A stretch of DNA of 64,000 nucleotides from Brucella pseudintermedia (GCF_008932435.1 NZ_WBWE01000005.1:124001-188000); one strand, 5' to 3'. Positions 33,724 through 42,376 are shown, counted from the first letter of the stretch. The notes: generated from the sequence alone by a model not told the origin. Program-made: numbers and translations.

Positions 33724-33818
33724 ATTCGCATAATTTGCGATGTTAAGTATTTCAAATCGTTGAGTATCGCAAAAAATGCGATAAAGGTGATTGACAGAAT
33801 ATCGCAAATTATTCGATA
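33724..33818. promoter_or_regulatory. Operator cluster 2: three 19-bp palindromes
   Basis: The same motif recurs at 33724-33742 (ATTCGCA-TAATT-TGCGATG, diverged), 33765-33783 (TATCGCA-AAAAA-TGCGATA, perfect) and 33800-33818 (TATCGCA-AATTA-TTCGATA). The third lies between the -35 and -10 of the rightward promoter. A shared repressor would control both sides, as in lambda OL/OR. Confidence 0.85.
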
Positions 33819-33820
33819 TT
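33791..33820 (+). promoter_or_regulatory. Rightward early promoter
   Basis: TTGACA (33791-33796), an 18-bp spacer, then GATATT (33815-33820). It points at the gene starting at 33849, with an operator over the spacer. The -10 matches that of the hicA promoter. Confidence 0.65.
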
Positions 33821-33848
33821 AGCCTCATCCTTACCGATGGAGGCATTC

Positions 33849-34412
33849 ATGAATTTTCAAAATTCGCAGTTTGTCCGGCGTCTTTCGCGCCCGGCCAATC
33901 CGATCCGCAACGCCGACCCACGCGAATTGGAGCACACCCCGCATCTTCGTGCGATCGAAATGGCGAAGACGATGCAGGACATTGCAGCGTCGTCTGGCGC
34001 CGCGACCTTCAAAGACCTGGTCCGGGCCGGGTTTACCTCTGCCGAAATCATCGAGTTTGGGACACAGGCCCAGCAGATGGCTGCGGAATGGAAATCGGAA
34101 AGCCGGAAAGCGGGTCACGATAACCTTGCTGACATGGTCATGAAGGTGAAACAGCCAGTTCCCAACCGTCCGCCCATGACTGTCGATCTGATCGCCTCAA
34201 CGCCGTTTTTTGAGGCTTGGGGTCGGTACTGCGCCAGCCGCGCAGCCTTGATGCTGGACCCGTGGACACCGCAGCGCGAGCGCTGCATCTGTGTGCTGCA
34301 GGAGTTCTTGAACCTGCTACCCTTGCTGCCAGTCGAGCGCGCGAAGCTCACCATAGCAGCCGAGCAGACTTTGCCGAAAATCCCGGTGCGTAACGGGCGG
34401 ACGCTGTCATGA
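33849..34412 (+). CDS. First gene of the rightward operon, unknown function
   Basis: A 187-residue protein starts MNFQNSQFVRRLSRPANPIR, with a GGAGG site 6 bp before ATG 33849. The segment FKDLVRAGFTSAEIIEFG suggests a helical DNA- or protein-binding module. The N-terminal half is hydrophilic. No domain is recognised. It leads the early rightward operon, so it may counter host functions or regulate. Confidence 0.6.
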   Translation: MNFQNSQFVRRLSRPANPIRNADPRELEHTPHLRAIEMAKTMQDIAASSGAATFKDLVRAGFTSAEIIEFGTQAQQMAAEWKSESRKAGHDNLADMVMKVKQPVPNRPPMTVDLIASTPFFEAWGRYCASRAALMLDPWTPQRERCICVLQEFLNLLPLLPVERAKLTIAAEQTLPKIPVRNGRTLS

Positions 34413-34492
34413 CCACGACAGAGGCCATCGCCGCAAGCGTCATCGCTTTTGCGCTCCCGTTTTTCTCGCTCGTAATCGGTATTCCGCTATGA
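34409..34492 (+). CDS. 27-residue hydrophobic peptide
   Basis: The frame reads MTTTEAIAASVIAFALPFFS and continues hydrophobic to the stop, with one likely membrane span. Its ATG overlaps the upstream stop by ATGA, and its stop overlaps the next start in the same way. The coupling on both sides makes it likely to be translated. The function is unknown. Confidence 0.5.
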   Translation: MTTTEAIAASVIAFALPFFSLVIGIPL

Positions 34493-35109
34493 CTTCCGAA
34501 ATTCTCTCGTTCCGTCCGGACGGCTCCGTCATGGATCTCGCTAAGCCTCTGGAAAGCGATATCCATTGGCCCACAATTGCTAGTTCCCTCTCGAAGCTGG
34601 CCCGTTTCAACGGCATCAACAGAGGGCCGATGTATTCGGTTGCGCAGCATTGCGTGATGGGGGCCGATGCATTGGCCAATGAAACGGGCGATACGACTCT
34701 ATGTGCCTATTTTCTTCTGCACGATGCCCACGAGGCGTTCATAGGTGAATGGCCCAGACCGGCCGTTTTGTTTCTCGCCGATGCACTCTATCGCATGCAC
34801 GACATTCCGATGCATTTCGTTCGTGATGCTGTCGAGGCCGTCAAGGCGCGGCTTGACCAGACGATTTATCGAAAGGCTGGCCTGCCACCTGTTGTTCCTT
34901 ACGGTGTCAAAGAGATGGACGAGCGGATGCTTCGCGCCGAAACAGCGCTGCTCTTTGGCAATAACGGCCTGAAAAACTTGGCAGTCCGGGAGTTGCCAAT
35001 GCCGAAGCTAACCGGCGCAATCAAACCTTGGGCGCCGATGAAGGCCGAGGAAGCATGGCTTGATCGCCTCTCCCGCTATCTGGGCATCGATTGCCGGGCG
35101 GCGGCATAA
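34489..35109 (+). CDS. HD-domain phosphohydrolase
   Basis: The 206-residue protein has an HD-type catalytic pattern: H54 in YSVAQHC, and H78-D79 in FLLHDAHEAF, followed by a distal Asp in EMDERMLR. Related proteins are YfbR-type 5'-nucleotidases acting on dNMPs; a nucleotide-pool role suits phage replication. It starts with ATGA overlapping the short peptide gene. The substrate cannot be read from the sequence. Confidence 0.82.
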   Translation: MTSEILSFRPDGSVMDLAKPLESDIHWPTIASSLSKLARFNGINRGPMYSVAQHCVMGADALANETGDTTLCAYFLLHDAHEAFIGEWPRPAVLFLADALYRMHDIPMHFVRDAVEAVKARLDQTIYRKAGLPPVVPYGVKEMDERMLRAETALLFGNNGLKNLAVRELPMPKLTGAIKPWAPMKAEEAWLDRLSRYLGIDCRAAA

Positions 35110-35600
35110 TGTACAATCGTCATGAAATCATGGGCCGTCTTGGTGCCGATCCCGAGGTTCGTCGCTCCAACAATGGTGACGTCATTGTCACCATGCGCGT
35201 GGTCACCTCCGATTACTGGCGCGACAAGCAGACAGGCGAGCGCAAAGAAAAGGCTGAGTGGCATACGGTTGTGATCTTCAACCAGGCGCTGGCCAAGACT
35301 GCCGAACAATATCTGTCCAAGGGAAACATCGTTTTCGTCGCCGGCAAAAGCCGTACACGCAAGTGGGAAGATCAGCAGGGCAACACCCGCTATTCCACGG
35401 AACTCGTGCTGGAAAGCTTCGGTGGCGAATTGAAGCTCATGCCGCAGGGCAATGGCGGCGGGCGGGGCCCTTCCAGTCAGGACGATTATGGCGAGAAGAG
35501 TTCCCGCGATCAGTCGAGCCAGACCGCGAGCCAGCAAGGCGGCGGCTACAACCCAGCTTTGGATGACGAAATCCCCTTCGCGCCCGAATGGCGCGGATAA
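35109..35600 (+). CDS. ssb: Single-stranded DNA-binding protein
   Basis: The 163-residue SSB has an OB-fold with the typical EIMGRLGADPEVR start, then WHTVVIFNQALAKTAEQYLSKG and the YSTELVLESFGGEL strand. The C-terminal half is a glycine-, serine- and glutamine-rich linker. The acidic tip appears as DDEIPF but is followed by APEWRG, so it is not at the extreme end as in E. coli. It binds ssDNA during phage replication and recombination. ATG 35109 overlaps the HD gene stop by one base. Confidence 0.93.
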   Translation: MYNRHEIMGRLGADPEVRRSNNGDVIVTMRVVTSDYWRDKQTGERKEKAEWHTVVIFNQALAKTAEQYLSKGNIVFVAGKSRTRKWEDQQGNTRYSTELVLESFGGELKLMPQGNGGGRGPSSQDDYGEKSSRDQSSQTASQQGGGYNPALDDEIPFAPEWRG

Positions 35601-35636
35601 CGGGCGAATTGCGCCCATCAACCAGCAGAGGAAACC

Positions 35637-35993
35637 ATGCAACGCATCCGCGATTCCAACACCATCATCGGCCTTCTGGAAAATGGCGAACTGGCGCAGC
35701 GCCTGACCACCGAAATGATGGATACCCTTGCCGCCTTGCAGGAACACACCGGCGGACGCCCAAAGGTCAAGGCCAAAGGTTCTGTCACGCTGAAGCTCAA
35801 TATCGAAGTGGTTGACGGCACCGTCACCATTGAAGCGGAAACCAGTTCCAAGCGTCCGAAACCGGTTCACGGTTCATCGTTCTACTGGCTTCTGGATGAC
35901 GGCTCTCTTTCCACCCAGCACCCCAAGCAAATCGACATGTTCGGCGGTCCTCGCGATGCATCGCGCGGCTTCACCGACGTGATCCACGGCTAA
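35637..35993 (+). CDS. Phage protein of unknown function
   Basis: A 118-residue protein starts MQRIRDSNTIIGLLENGELA. It has a helical N-terminus and a beta strand pair (GSVTLKLNIEVVDGTVTIEAE) that resembles small nucleic-acid-binding or recombination accessory proteins near SSB. It is part of the rightward operon, between SSB and the DUF2303 gene. No domain is recognised. Confidence 0.55.
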   Translation: MQRIRDSNTIIGLLENGELAQRLTTEMMDTLAALQEHTGGRPKVKAKGSVTLKLNIEVVDGTVTIEAETSSKRPKPVHGSSFYWLLDDGSLSTQHPKQIDMFGGPRDASRGFTDVIHG

Positions 35994-36018
35994 ATCACTC
36001 CAACCAACAGGATCTATT

Positions 36019-36975
36019 ATGTCCGAGAATACCGCAACTTCCGAACTTCTGCCGATTACTCCCAAGGGCTTCGATATTCGAGCCGCAGCCGAACTTGGCG
36101 CGCGCGCAGAAGGTGCCGAACTGGTCACTATCCAGACCAACGAGCAGATGGTCGGCCTGCCGAAATCAGTCCCGGCTTTATTGACGCGGGGTGAAGAGCC
36201 CGGCATCGAAAGCGTTTCCAAGCTGCTCGAAGAGCACCGTTTGCACCCGGTGCGCAAAAAGGGCACGGCCCACGCGCAGACGCTGGAATCGCTGATTGGT
36301 CTCTCCAATCGCCATAAGACCGAAAATTCCGTCGTGTTTGTCGATCTCAATTGGAAGAAGCCATCCATGACGACTGTCATCGACTATCACGAAGCCAAAA
36401 ACGGCGGCATTGCTGACTTTCTATCCCATCGCATCCATTACGAGTTCCCGCTGTCCGAAGAGTGGAAAATCTGGCTCAGCAAGGATGGCGAGTTCATGGA
36501 GCAGGAGAAATTCGCCTACTTCCTTGAAGATCGTATTCCCGATCTGGCGTCACCGTCCGACGCTGATGTCGCCAGTATCCAACGTGATTTCTCCTGCACC
36601 GTCGCCAACCCCAACCAGTTGGTCGAGCTTTCACGCAAGATGCAGATCAATGTGGAGTCCAAGGTCAAGGTCAATCACACCCTGCAATCTGGTGAGCGCC
36701 AGCTGCAATGGGAAGAAAACCACGTCGGTTCGGACGGTAAGGCCGTAACCGTGCCTGGCATGTTTATCCTGTCGATCCCGGTTTTCTTCATGGGTGACAA
36801 GGTGCGCATCCCGGTTCGCCTGCGCTATCGTGTCAGCGGCGGCAGTGTCTATTGGTGTTATCAGATTTACCGCCCTGACCAGATCATTACCGAGCACCTG
36901 GAGCAGTCGGTCACCGACATTAAAAAGGCAACCGAACTGCCATGCTTCGCGGGCAAGCCGGAGGGTTCGGCGTGA
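36019..36975 (+). CDS. DUF2303 family protein (YfdQ-like)
   Basis: A 318-residue protein resembles the DUF2303 family from phage recombination regions, with FVDLNWKKPSMTTVIDYHEA and FLSHRIHYEFPLSEEWKIW. The role is not defined; family members lie near recombination and replication genes. The sliding clamp gene begins inside its stop codon. Confidence 0.85.
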   Translation: MSENTATSELLPITPKGFDIRAAAELGARAEGAELVTIQTNEQMVGLPKSVPALLTRGEEPGIESVSKLLEEHRLHPVRKKGTAHAQTLESLIGLSNRHKTENSVVFVDLNWKKPSMTTVIDYHEAKNGGIADFLSHRIHYEFPLSEEWKIWLSKDGEFMEQEKFAYFLEDRIPDLASPSDADVASIQRDFSCTVANPNQLVELSRKMQINVESKVKVNHTLQSGERQLQWEENHVGSDGKAVTVPGMFILSIPVFFMGDKVRIPVRLRYRVSGGSVYWCYQIYRPDQIITEHLEQSVTDIKKATELPCFAGKPEGSA

Positions 36976-38099
36976 CTGCGGTTTCATTCGCCATAGAAAG
37001 GGGAGCTTTGCTCCCCGCCCTTGCGGCGGTTAATCGCGCCGTTGAAAAGCGCAACACGATCCCGATTCTCGGTAACGTGTTGCTTAAGGTCGAGGACGGC
37101 CACCTGTGCGTCACCGGCACGAACCTTGATATCGAGGTCCAGGCGGTCGCAAAGCAGGAAGGCTTGCCCAACATCGCGCCATTCACCGTGCAATCGGGCT
37201 TGCTGCACGATGCCGTCAAGAAATTCGCCGATGGCAGCAAGGTCGAATTTGAAGGCGACCAGACCCATGTAAATATCAAGTCCGGACGCTCGCGCTTTCG
37301 TTTGCAGGTGCTGCCGGCTTCGGACTTCCCAGAAATGGCAGTGGATGATTTCACCCACGAGTTTTCCATCGCAGGTAGCATGCTCGCACGTGTCCTTGCC
37401 ACGGTCGGCTTCGCAATCTCGACCGAGGAAACGCGCTATTATCTCAATGGCGTGTTCATGCACCGCGACGGGGAACACCTGGCGTTCGTTGCGACGGATG
37501 GCCACCGGCTCGCGCTCATGAAACTGGACGCCCCGGCGGGAAGCGACGGCGTTCCCGGCATCATCATTCCGCGCCGCACCGTTGCCTTGCTTCAGCACTT
37601 CGCTGAAGGTGATGAGAATATCGTTCTTAAACTGTCCGAACGCAAGATGCGCATCGTCCTGCCGGATGGCACTGCCATCACATCAAAGCTGATTGACGGC
37701 ACCTATCCGGACTATCAGCGCGTGATTCCGACGAGCAACGACAAATCCTACACCGTTGACCGCGCCGGACTTGCGGATGCCATCAATCGGGTCAGCACGG
37801 TTTCGAGCGAGCGCGGGCGCGCCGTGAAATTTAGCTTCGGCCAGTCCGAATTGAAAATGGAAGTCAACAATCCCGACAGCGGTCAGGCCGAGGACAGCAT
37901 TGTTATAAGCGAAGGTCACGACGATGAAGTGACCATCGGATTCAATCACAAGTACTGCCTCGACGTTCTGGGCGCCGTGACAGCCAAGGAAATGCGGTTC
38001 GACCTGAGCGACCCCGGCGCGCCCTGCAAGGTTTCGCCTATCGGGGCCGAGGATGGCGACATGCCACCGCTTTTCGTCATCATGCCGATGCGGGTTTAG
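36972..38099 (+). CDS. Phage-encoded DNA polymerase III beta sliding clamp
   Basis: The 375-residue protein starts at GTG 36972 (MTAVSFAIERGALLPALAAV), coupled to the DUF2303 stop. It shows the three-domain clamp pattern: AVEKRNTIPILGNVLLKV, FAISTEETRYYLNGVFM with the DGHRLAL segment, and IDGTYPDYQRVIP, then the ending MPMR near the C-terminus. It is the length of a host DnaN. It would form the ring clamp at the phage replication fork. It is not the host dnaN, whose normal neighbours are absent. Confidence 0.93.
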   Translation: MTAVSFAIERGALLPALAAVNRAVEKRNTIPILGNVLLKVEDGHLCVTGTNLDIEVQAVAKQEGLPNIAPFTVQSGLLHDAVKKFADGSKVEFEGDQTHVNIKSGRSRFRLQVLPASDFPEMAVDDFTHEFSIAGSMLARVLATVGFAISTEETRYYLNGVFMHRDGEHLAFVATDGHRLALMKLDAPAGSDGVPGIIIPRRTVALLQHFAEGDENIVLKLSERKMRIVLPDGTAITSKLIDGTYPDYQRVIPTSNDKSYTVDRAGLADAINRVSTVSSERGRAVKFSFGQSELKMEVNNPDSGQAEDSIVISEGHDDEVTIGFNHKYCLDVLGAVTAKEMRFDLSDPGAPCKVSPIGAEDGDMPPLFVIMPMRV

Positions 38100-38108
38100 G
38101 GGGCCATT

Positions 38109-38564
38109 ATGAAATTCATTCTTCCAGAAGAGCTACCTCAGCTGGCGCTGTCGGTTCGCCAGCCTTGGGTTCACTGTATTTTTCATCTTGGAAAGCCGGT
38201 CGAAAATCGCACCTGGAACACACGCATTCGCGGGACCGTTTGCATCCACGCTTCCAAGGGAATGACGCAGGACGAGTATGAAGATTGCCGGTCCTTCTCC
38301 TATCAAATAGGCCAGAAGGATGACGCAACCCGCGAATTGCTGCGTCAGCATCCCGTGCCCGCGCTTCGCTCGATCCCGCGCGGCTTCATCATTGGCACTG
38401 TTGATATCGTGGACGTCGTTCGCCGCTCAAACGATCCGTGGTTTTTCGGTCCCTATGGCTTCGTGCTGGAAAATCGGCGCCTGTTAGAAAAGCCAATTCC
38501 CTGCAACGGAGCGTTAGGGTTCTTCGATTGGCGCCAGAAACGATCCATGGGAGTCTCGCGATGA
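38109..38564 (+). CDS. ASCH domain protein
   Basis: The 151-residue protein has the ASCH-type pattern: LALSVRQPWVHCIFHLGKPVENRTW near the N-terminus, then RGTVCIHASKGM and the conserved GFIIGTVDIVDV. ASCH proteins bind RNA or act as hydrolases of modified nucleosides; phage versions are common but of unclear role. It lies 9 bp after the clamp gene. Confidence 0.85.
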   Translation: MKFILPEELPQLALSVRQPWVHCIFHLGKPVENRTWNTRIRGTVCIHASKGMTQDEYEDCRSFSYQIGQKDDATRELLRQHPVPALRSIPRGFIIGTVDIVDVVRRSNDPWFFGPYGFVLENRRLLEKPIPCNGALGFFDWRQKRSMGVSR

Positions 38565-38962
38565 ATCTGTCACAAACTCAGATATGGGTCGAACACGAGA
38601 ACCCCAACGACTGGTCGGTCGATACCGGCGGCAGCAACACCTATACGTTCATAGGCCCAGAGGACGGCCATCCAGTCGCGGCCGTCATCATACCGCGTGC
38701 CTTCGGTGCGGATCACATACTGGATAGGTATGTCGAGCGCATTCTGACCTCATGTAATTCACACGATACGCTTTTGAGAGCGCTGCGAAGTGCAAGAGCG
38801 GTTATTCAAGAGGATAGGGACGAAGTCCATGCAAGCGTCACCGTAGGTGGCGACTCTTCGACGATCACCGATACTGACCAGCCATCCATTGATAGGTTGG
38901 ACGCTGTGCTTTCAGAGATCGACGCGGCCCTTTCTCAAGGGGAGTTGACCGCTCATGGCTGA
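38561..38962 (+). CDS. Phage protein of unknown function
   Basis: A 133-residue protein starts MNLSQTQIWVEHENPNDWSV. ATG 38561 overlaps the ASCH stop by ATGA, and the frame is acidic in its C-terminal half. It has no recognised motif. It overlaps the next small gene by eight bases. Confidence 0.55.
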   Translation: MNLSQTQIWVEHENPNDWSVDTGGSNTYTFIGPEDGHPVAAVIIPRAFGADHILDRYVERILTSCNSHDTLLRALRSARAVIQEDRDEVHASVTVGGDSSTITDTDQPSIDRLDAVLSEIDAALSQGELTAHG

Positions 38963-39134
38963 TCGATCCCGAAAAATCAGGCCGGGCAGTCGGCTGCAAA
39001 ACCGTGAAACGAAACACCCTGCACGTGTGATGACGATAGCCGAGGGGTGGGCCATGGTGCGCCCAACGAGCGCACAGCCCATCCTTGTCAATATGCGTGA
39101 GATACTTCTGAAATATGAGGTGACGAAATGGTAG
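38955..39134 (+). CDS. Small basic phage protein, 59 residues
   Basis: The product starts MADRSRKIRPGSRLQNRETK and is strongly basic at the N-terminus, with a helix-rich second half (ILVNMREILLKYEVTKW). It overlaps its neighbours at both ends (8 bp and 7 bp). It may be a regulator, but no motif supports it. Confidence 0.5.
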   Translation: MADRSRKIRPGSRLQNRETKHPARVMTIAEGWAMVRPTSAQPILVNMREILLKYEVTKW

Positions 39135-39538
39135 CGAATAACGCTCTCACGCGCTTTGAGGAACTGCTAACCGAAGGTGAAATTTGCAAACGGTTTTCTG
39201 CACTGCTCGGTTTGCGAGAACTTCGTCGAGCCCGCCAGAACGGGGAAATCGCCTACGTGTCTGGCAAGAAGGGGGCCGTGCTTTATCATCCGTCCGCCGT
39301 TGCCGCCTATTTATCTCGTAAGGAAAAAGAATGTCAGGACGCCTCTGGGAGTATGGAGATTATTGGATCGGCACCGAGGGCAATTCCGACAACCTCTATG
39401 CCTACTGGTACAACAAGCGAAAGCGAAAAGTTGCTCGCCGATCACTTGGCACGAAAGTTCTCAGCGAAGCCCAAGACAAGCTCATCGAAATTGTCGGAAC
39501 GTTCCAGGCAGATTCGGGACGTGCGCCCGAACGCGTGA
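39128..39538 (+). CDS. Excisionase-like DNA-binding protein
   Basis: The 136-residue frame starts MVANNALTRFEELLTEGEIC. Residues 15-66 look like a winged-helix excisionase domain (KRFSALLGLRELRRARQNGEI then VLYHPSAVAAYLSRKEKE). It lies directly before the integrase, the usual xis position. Its last 69 codons overlap the integrase frame by 208 bp, so the C-terminal part may be an unimportant read-through tail. Confidence 0.65.
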   Translation: MVANNALTRFEELLTEGEICKRFSALLGLRELRRARQNGEIAYVSGKKGAVLYHPSAVAAYLSRKEKECQDASGSMEIIGSAPRAIPTTSMPTGTTSESEKLLADHLARKFSAKPKTSSSKLSERSRQIRDVRPNA

Positions 39539-40598
39539 TGATGCTGGCGGCGCTTGACCACTATTACGAGAATGACGTTAAGGCCAAGCCGTCCGGAGAG
39601 CAGGCGTTTCGCGCCATTTCAATCATTCGGGAGTTCCTGTCGGAGAAAATGCTTCCGACCGCCAACGTCGCTTCTTTCGGGCCAATCCGTCAGCGAGAGT
39701 TCATGCAATGGAGTCAGGAGAAATTCGGCCACAGCCCTGCCTACATCGCTCGAAATCTGTCTGTGGTTTCCGCTGCTTTTCAGATTGGGAAAAAGTTGCT
39801 CGTTGTCCGTGATGGCCTTGGCAACGAACACGAGGTTCAATTGCTCGACAGCGCGCCGGAGGTGATCACCCAGGCAAAACAGGTTGCAGAGCTTCTTAAC
39901 GTACCGGAACCGAAGCCGCGCGACTGGCTGCCCACCTTTGATGAGTTCGGCCACTTTATCGATATGATCGGCAAACGGCAGGAGAACCTCTTTCGGTTTG
40001 TCATCCTCTCGCTTAACACGTGGGCCCGTCCTGATACCATCATCGACTTTCGAGACACCGAAGATCGGGTCAATCGGAGATTTGGCGTCCTCGATCTAAA
40101 TCCGACAGGTCGTCGACAGACCAATAAGTATAGGCCGAAAATCCGGCTGACCCAGAACCTGCACGGATGGTTGGATAGATGGAAAGCAGAGGAAGAGGCA
40201 GAAGAAGCCAAGAGAACGGCCGATGCAATCGGCGCGCCGATGGTTTGGAATGGTCAGCCGGTCACCACTATGAAACGGACATTCAAACGCCATGCCGAGG
40301 AATGCGGGCTTCCGCAATTCACCCAAGGCACGATACGGCATTTCATGGCCACGATGGTTCGTCGTGAAAAGCCTCGCGTAGACAGAGAGCAGCGTGACGT
40401 TTGGCTGGGGCACGACGAAGCCCGAACCGCAGACGCATATGAAGCGTTTGATCCCGAGTATCTCTCTGACGCGATGCACGCCACTGATTCAGTTATCGAA
40501 AAACTGCAAAAATGCACCCGTAGACCACTTTTTGCACCCAAGGTGCACCCAAGTGAACAAACGGAAAAGGAAGCGGACCGGGGAGGATTTGCTGAAAA

Positions 40599-40605
<7 letters not shown>
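39331..40605 (+). CDS. int: Tyrosine site-specific integrase
   Basis: The 424-residue recombinase starts MSGRLWEYGDYWIGTEGNSD with an AAGGAAAAAGA site. The catalytic domain has R233 (WARPDT), R336-H337 (TIRHF), G360-H361 (WLGH) and the tyrosine nucleophile Y370 (TADAYEAF). The usual HxLR position reads GTIR, so the first His is replaced. It integrates the phage into the tRNA-Val gene 17 bp away. The C-terminus is short and basic. Confidence 0.93.
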
Positions 40606-40696
<91 letters not shown>

Positions 40697-40719
40697 ATTC
40701 GATGTGGCGCATACACCAT

Positions 40720-40738
40720 ATCGCGTTACGCCCGTCAA
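40720..40738 (-). promoter_or_regulatory. Possible tRNA-Val promoter
   Basis: On the minus strand TTGACG (40733-40738) lies upstream of the tRNA with a TGTATG-like -10 about 17 bp later. The -10 is a weak match, and the exact -10 coordinate is approximate. Confidence 0.35.
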
Positions 40739-40809
40739 TGCCCTTTTATGAAGTTTTTTCGTCTTTTTGTTGATGACAAAACAAAGGACCGCAATTCTGC
40801 GGGATCGCC

Positions 40810-41172
40810 TCAGGCGGCGATCAGCATTTTTTCGATTTCGTTCACCAGGTCACGCAGGTGGAACGGCTTGGAGAGCACCTTTGCATCGCGGGGTGCGTCC
40901 GAATCGGGGTTGAGCGCGACAGCAGCGAAGCCCGTAATGAACATGATCTTCAGGTCGGGGTCGATTTCCGTCGCGCGGCGCGCCAGCTCGATACCGTCCA
41001 TTTCCGGCATGACGATGTCGGTCAGCAGAAGCGAGAAGGGCTCTTCCTGCAATCTTTCGTAGGCGCTCGCACCATTATCGAAATGCGTAACGTGATAACC
41101 GGCTTTTTCCAGCGCCTTGACGAGGAAGCGGCGCATATCATTGTCATCTTCAGCTAGAAGGATTCTCTTCAT
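40810..41172 (-). CDS. cpdR: CpdR-like single-domain response regulator
   Basis: The 120-residue receiver starts MKRILLAEDDNDMRRFLVKA; phosphorylation residue D52 lies in LLTDIVMPEMDG, with acidic D9-D10 and Lys in LSKPFH. It ends in IEKMLIAA as in rhizobial and Brucella CpdR. Unphosphorylated CpdR acts with RcdA to direct ClpXP to CtrA and other targets, controlling the cell cycle. ATG 41172 is chosen because it gives the family length; longer starts upstream add no conserved sequence. Confidence 0.93.
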   Translation of the reverse strand: MKRILLAEDDNDMRRFLVKALEKAGYHVTHFDNGASAYERLQEEPFSLLLTDIVMPEMDGIELARRATEIDPDLKIMFITGFAAVALNPDSDAPRDAKVLSKPFHLRDLVNEIEKMLIAA

Positions 41173-41458
41173 TGTTCCGTCCGAATTCTGTGTCGTGTTC
41201 ATCGCTCTAAAGCCGACCCTTAACGACTCAATATCCACCGTAGAAAACGCTTCTTTGGTAAATATGGAATGAATGCTCGCATGAATGTTAATTGTTATGG
41301 CGCGCATTTGGCAACAAGCTGTTCAGTGTGACAGGATTGTCGCATATGCAAGTCATGCAACGGCTCGAAAGATTCGTGTTCCTGCCGTTTGCGCCTGCGA
41401 ACTGTATGACGTAATTTGTTGCGTTACTGGCGTGGTGTTGGTCGAAAACGGGTGAAGA
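41173..41458. other. Divergent spacer between cpdR and the amidohydrolase gene
   Basis: This 286-bp spacer holds the promoters of two divergent genes. No repeat, RNA gene or short frame with a good ribosome site was seen. Confidence 0.6.
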
Positions 41459-42349
41459 ATGAGTTTGGAGCGCGATTTTAGTCTGATTCCGCCCTTCGAG
41501 ATATGCGCTCCGGCGGAACAGCGCATTCCGTTCGTGTTTAATTCACCGCATAGCGGGCGTTATTATCCCCATTCCTTTGTCGAGGCATCGCGCCTCGATG
41601 CCTTGAGCATACGCCATTCGGAAGACTGCTATGTCGATGAGCTTTTTGCTTCGGCGGTGCGGCTCGGGGCGCCTTTGCTGAAGGCGCATTTTCCGCGCGC
41701 TTTTCTGGATGTGAATCGTGAAGCCTATGAGCTCGATCCGCGCATGTTCGCCGAGCCGTTGCCGCCCTTCGTCAACAGCCAGTCGGCGCGCGTCGCTGGC
41801 GGGCTTGGCACGGTGCCGCGTCTGGTCGGGGAAGGCCAAGCGATTTATCCGGGCCGAATTGCGCTCGCGGAAGCATTCTACCGAATTGAAGATCTCTACA
41901 AGCCATATCACCGGACGCTCGATGCGCTGCTCCAGTCCACGCGGCAGCGTTTCGGTTATGCGGTGCTGATCGATTGCCATTCGATGCCGGGAGGGGCTCG
42001 CCCCGGTGAAGTCGGTTCGCGACCGGATTTTATCGTCGGCGACCGTTTCGGGCGTTCGTGCAGCGAAAGGCTGACACAGGCTGCCATCGATCTGTTGCAA
42101 GATCTGGGCTACACCGTTGCACACAACAAACCCTATGCGGGCGGGTTCAATACCGAGCATTATGGACGCCCGGCCATGGCCTGCCATGCCTTGCAAATTG
42201 AAATCAACCGAAGCCTTTATGTGAACGAGCAGAACCTTCACAAGCTTGCCGGTTTTGAAACGCTCTGCGCCGATCTGTATGGATTTTTGAGCGACCTGAC
42301 ATCCCTGCCGGATGATCTCTTTGTCGCGCCGCCGCTGGCCGCGGAATAG
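41459..42349 (+). CDS. N-formylglutamate amidohydrolase
   Basis: The 296-residue enzyme has the family pattern: IPFVFNSPHSGRYYP near residue 25, then DVNREAYELDP and LIDCHSMPGG, with the conserved HYGRPAMACHALQIEIN region. It hydrolyses N-formylglutamate to glutamate and formate in histidine use (HutG-like). It is followed by the mmgR sRNA and hisN, as in other Rhizobiales. Start ATG 41459 is clear, with a GAAGA site upstream. Confidence 0.9.
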   Translation: MSLERDFSLIPPFEICAPAEQRIPFVFNSPHSGRYYPHSFVEASRLDALSIRHSEDCYVDELFASAVRLGAPLLKAHFPRAFLDVNREAYELDPRMFAEPLPPFVNSQSARVAGGLGTVPRLVGEGQAIYPGRIALAEAFYRIEDLYKPYHRTLDALLQSTRQRFGYAVLIDCHSMPGGARPGEVGSRPDFIVGDRFGRSCSERLTQAAIDLLQDLGYTVAHNKPYAGGFNTEHYGRPAMACHALQIEINRSLYVNEQNLHKLAGFETLCADLYGFLSDLTSLPDDLFVAPPLAAE

Positions 42350-42376
42350 CCCGTTCCGCAACTGCATTCTCACGGA

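Noticed and set aside
36942..36972. Earlier ATG for the sliding clamp gene
   Set aside because: It would add ten residues overlapping the DUF2303 gene; the GTG at the overlap gives the family length and a typical start.
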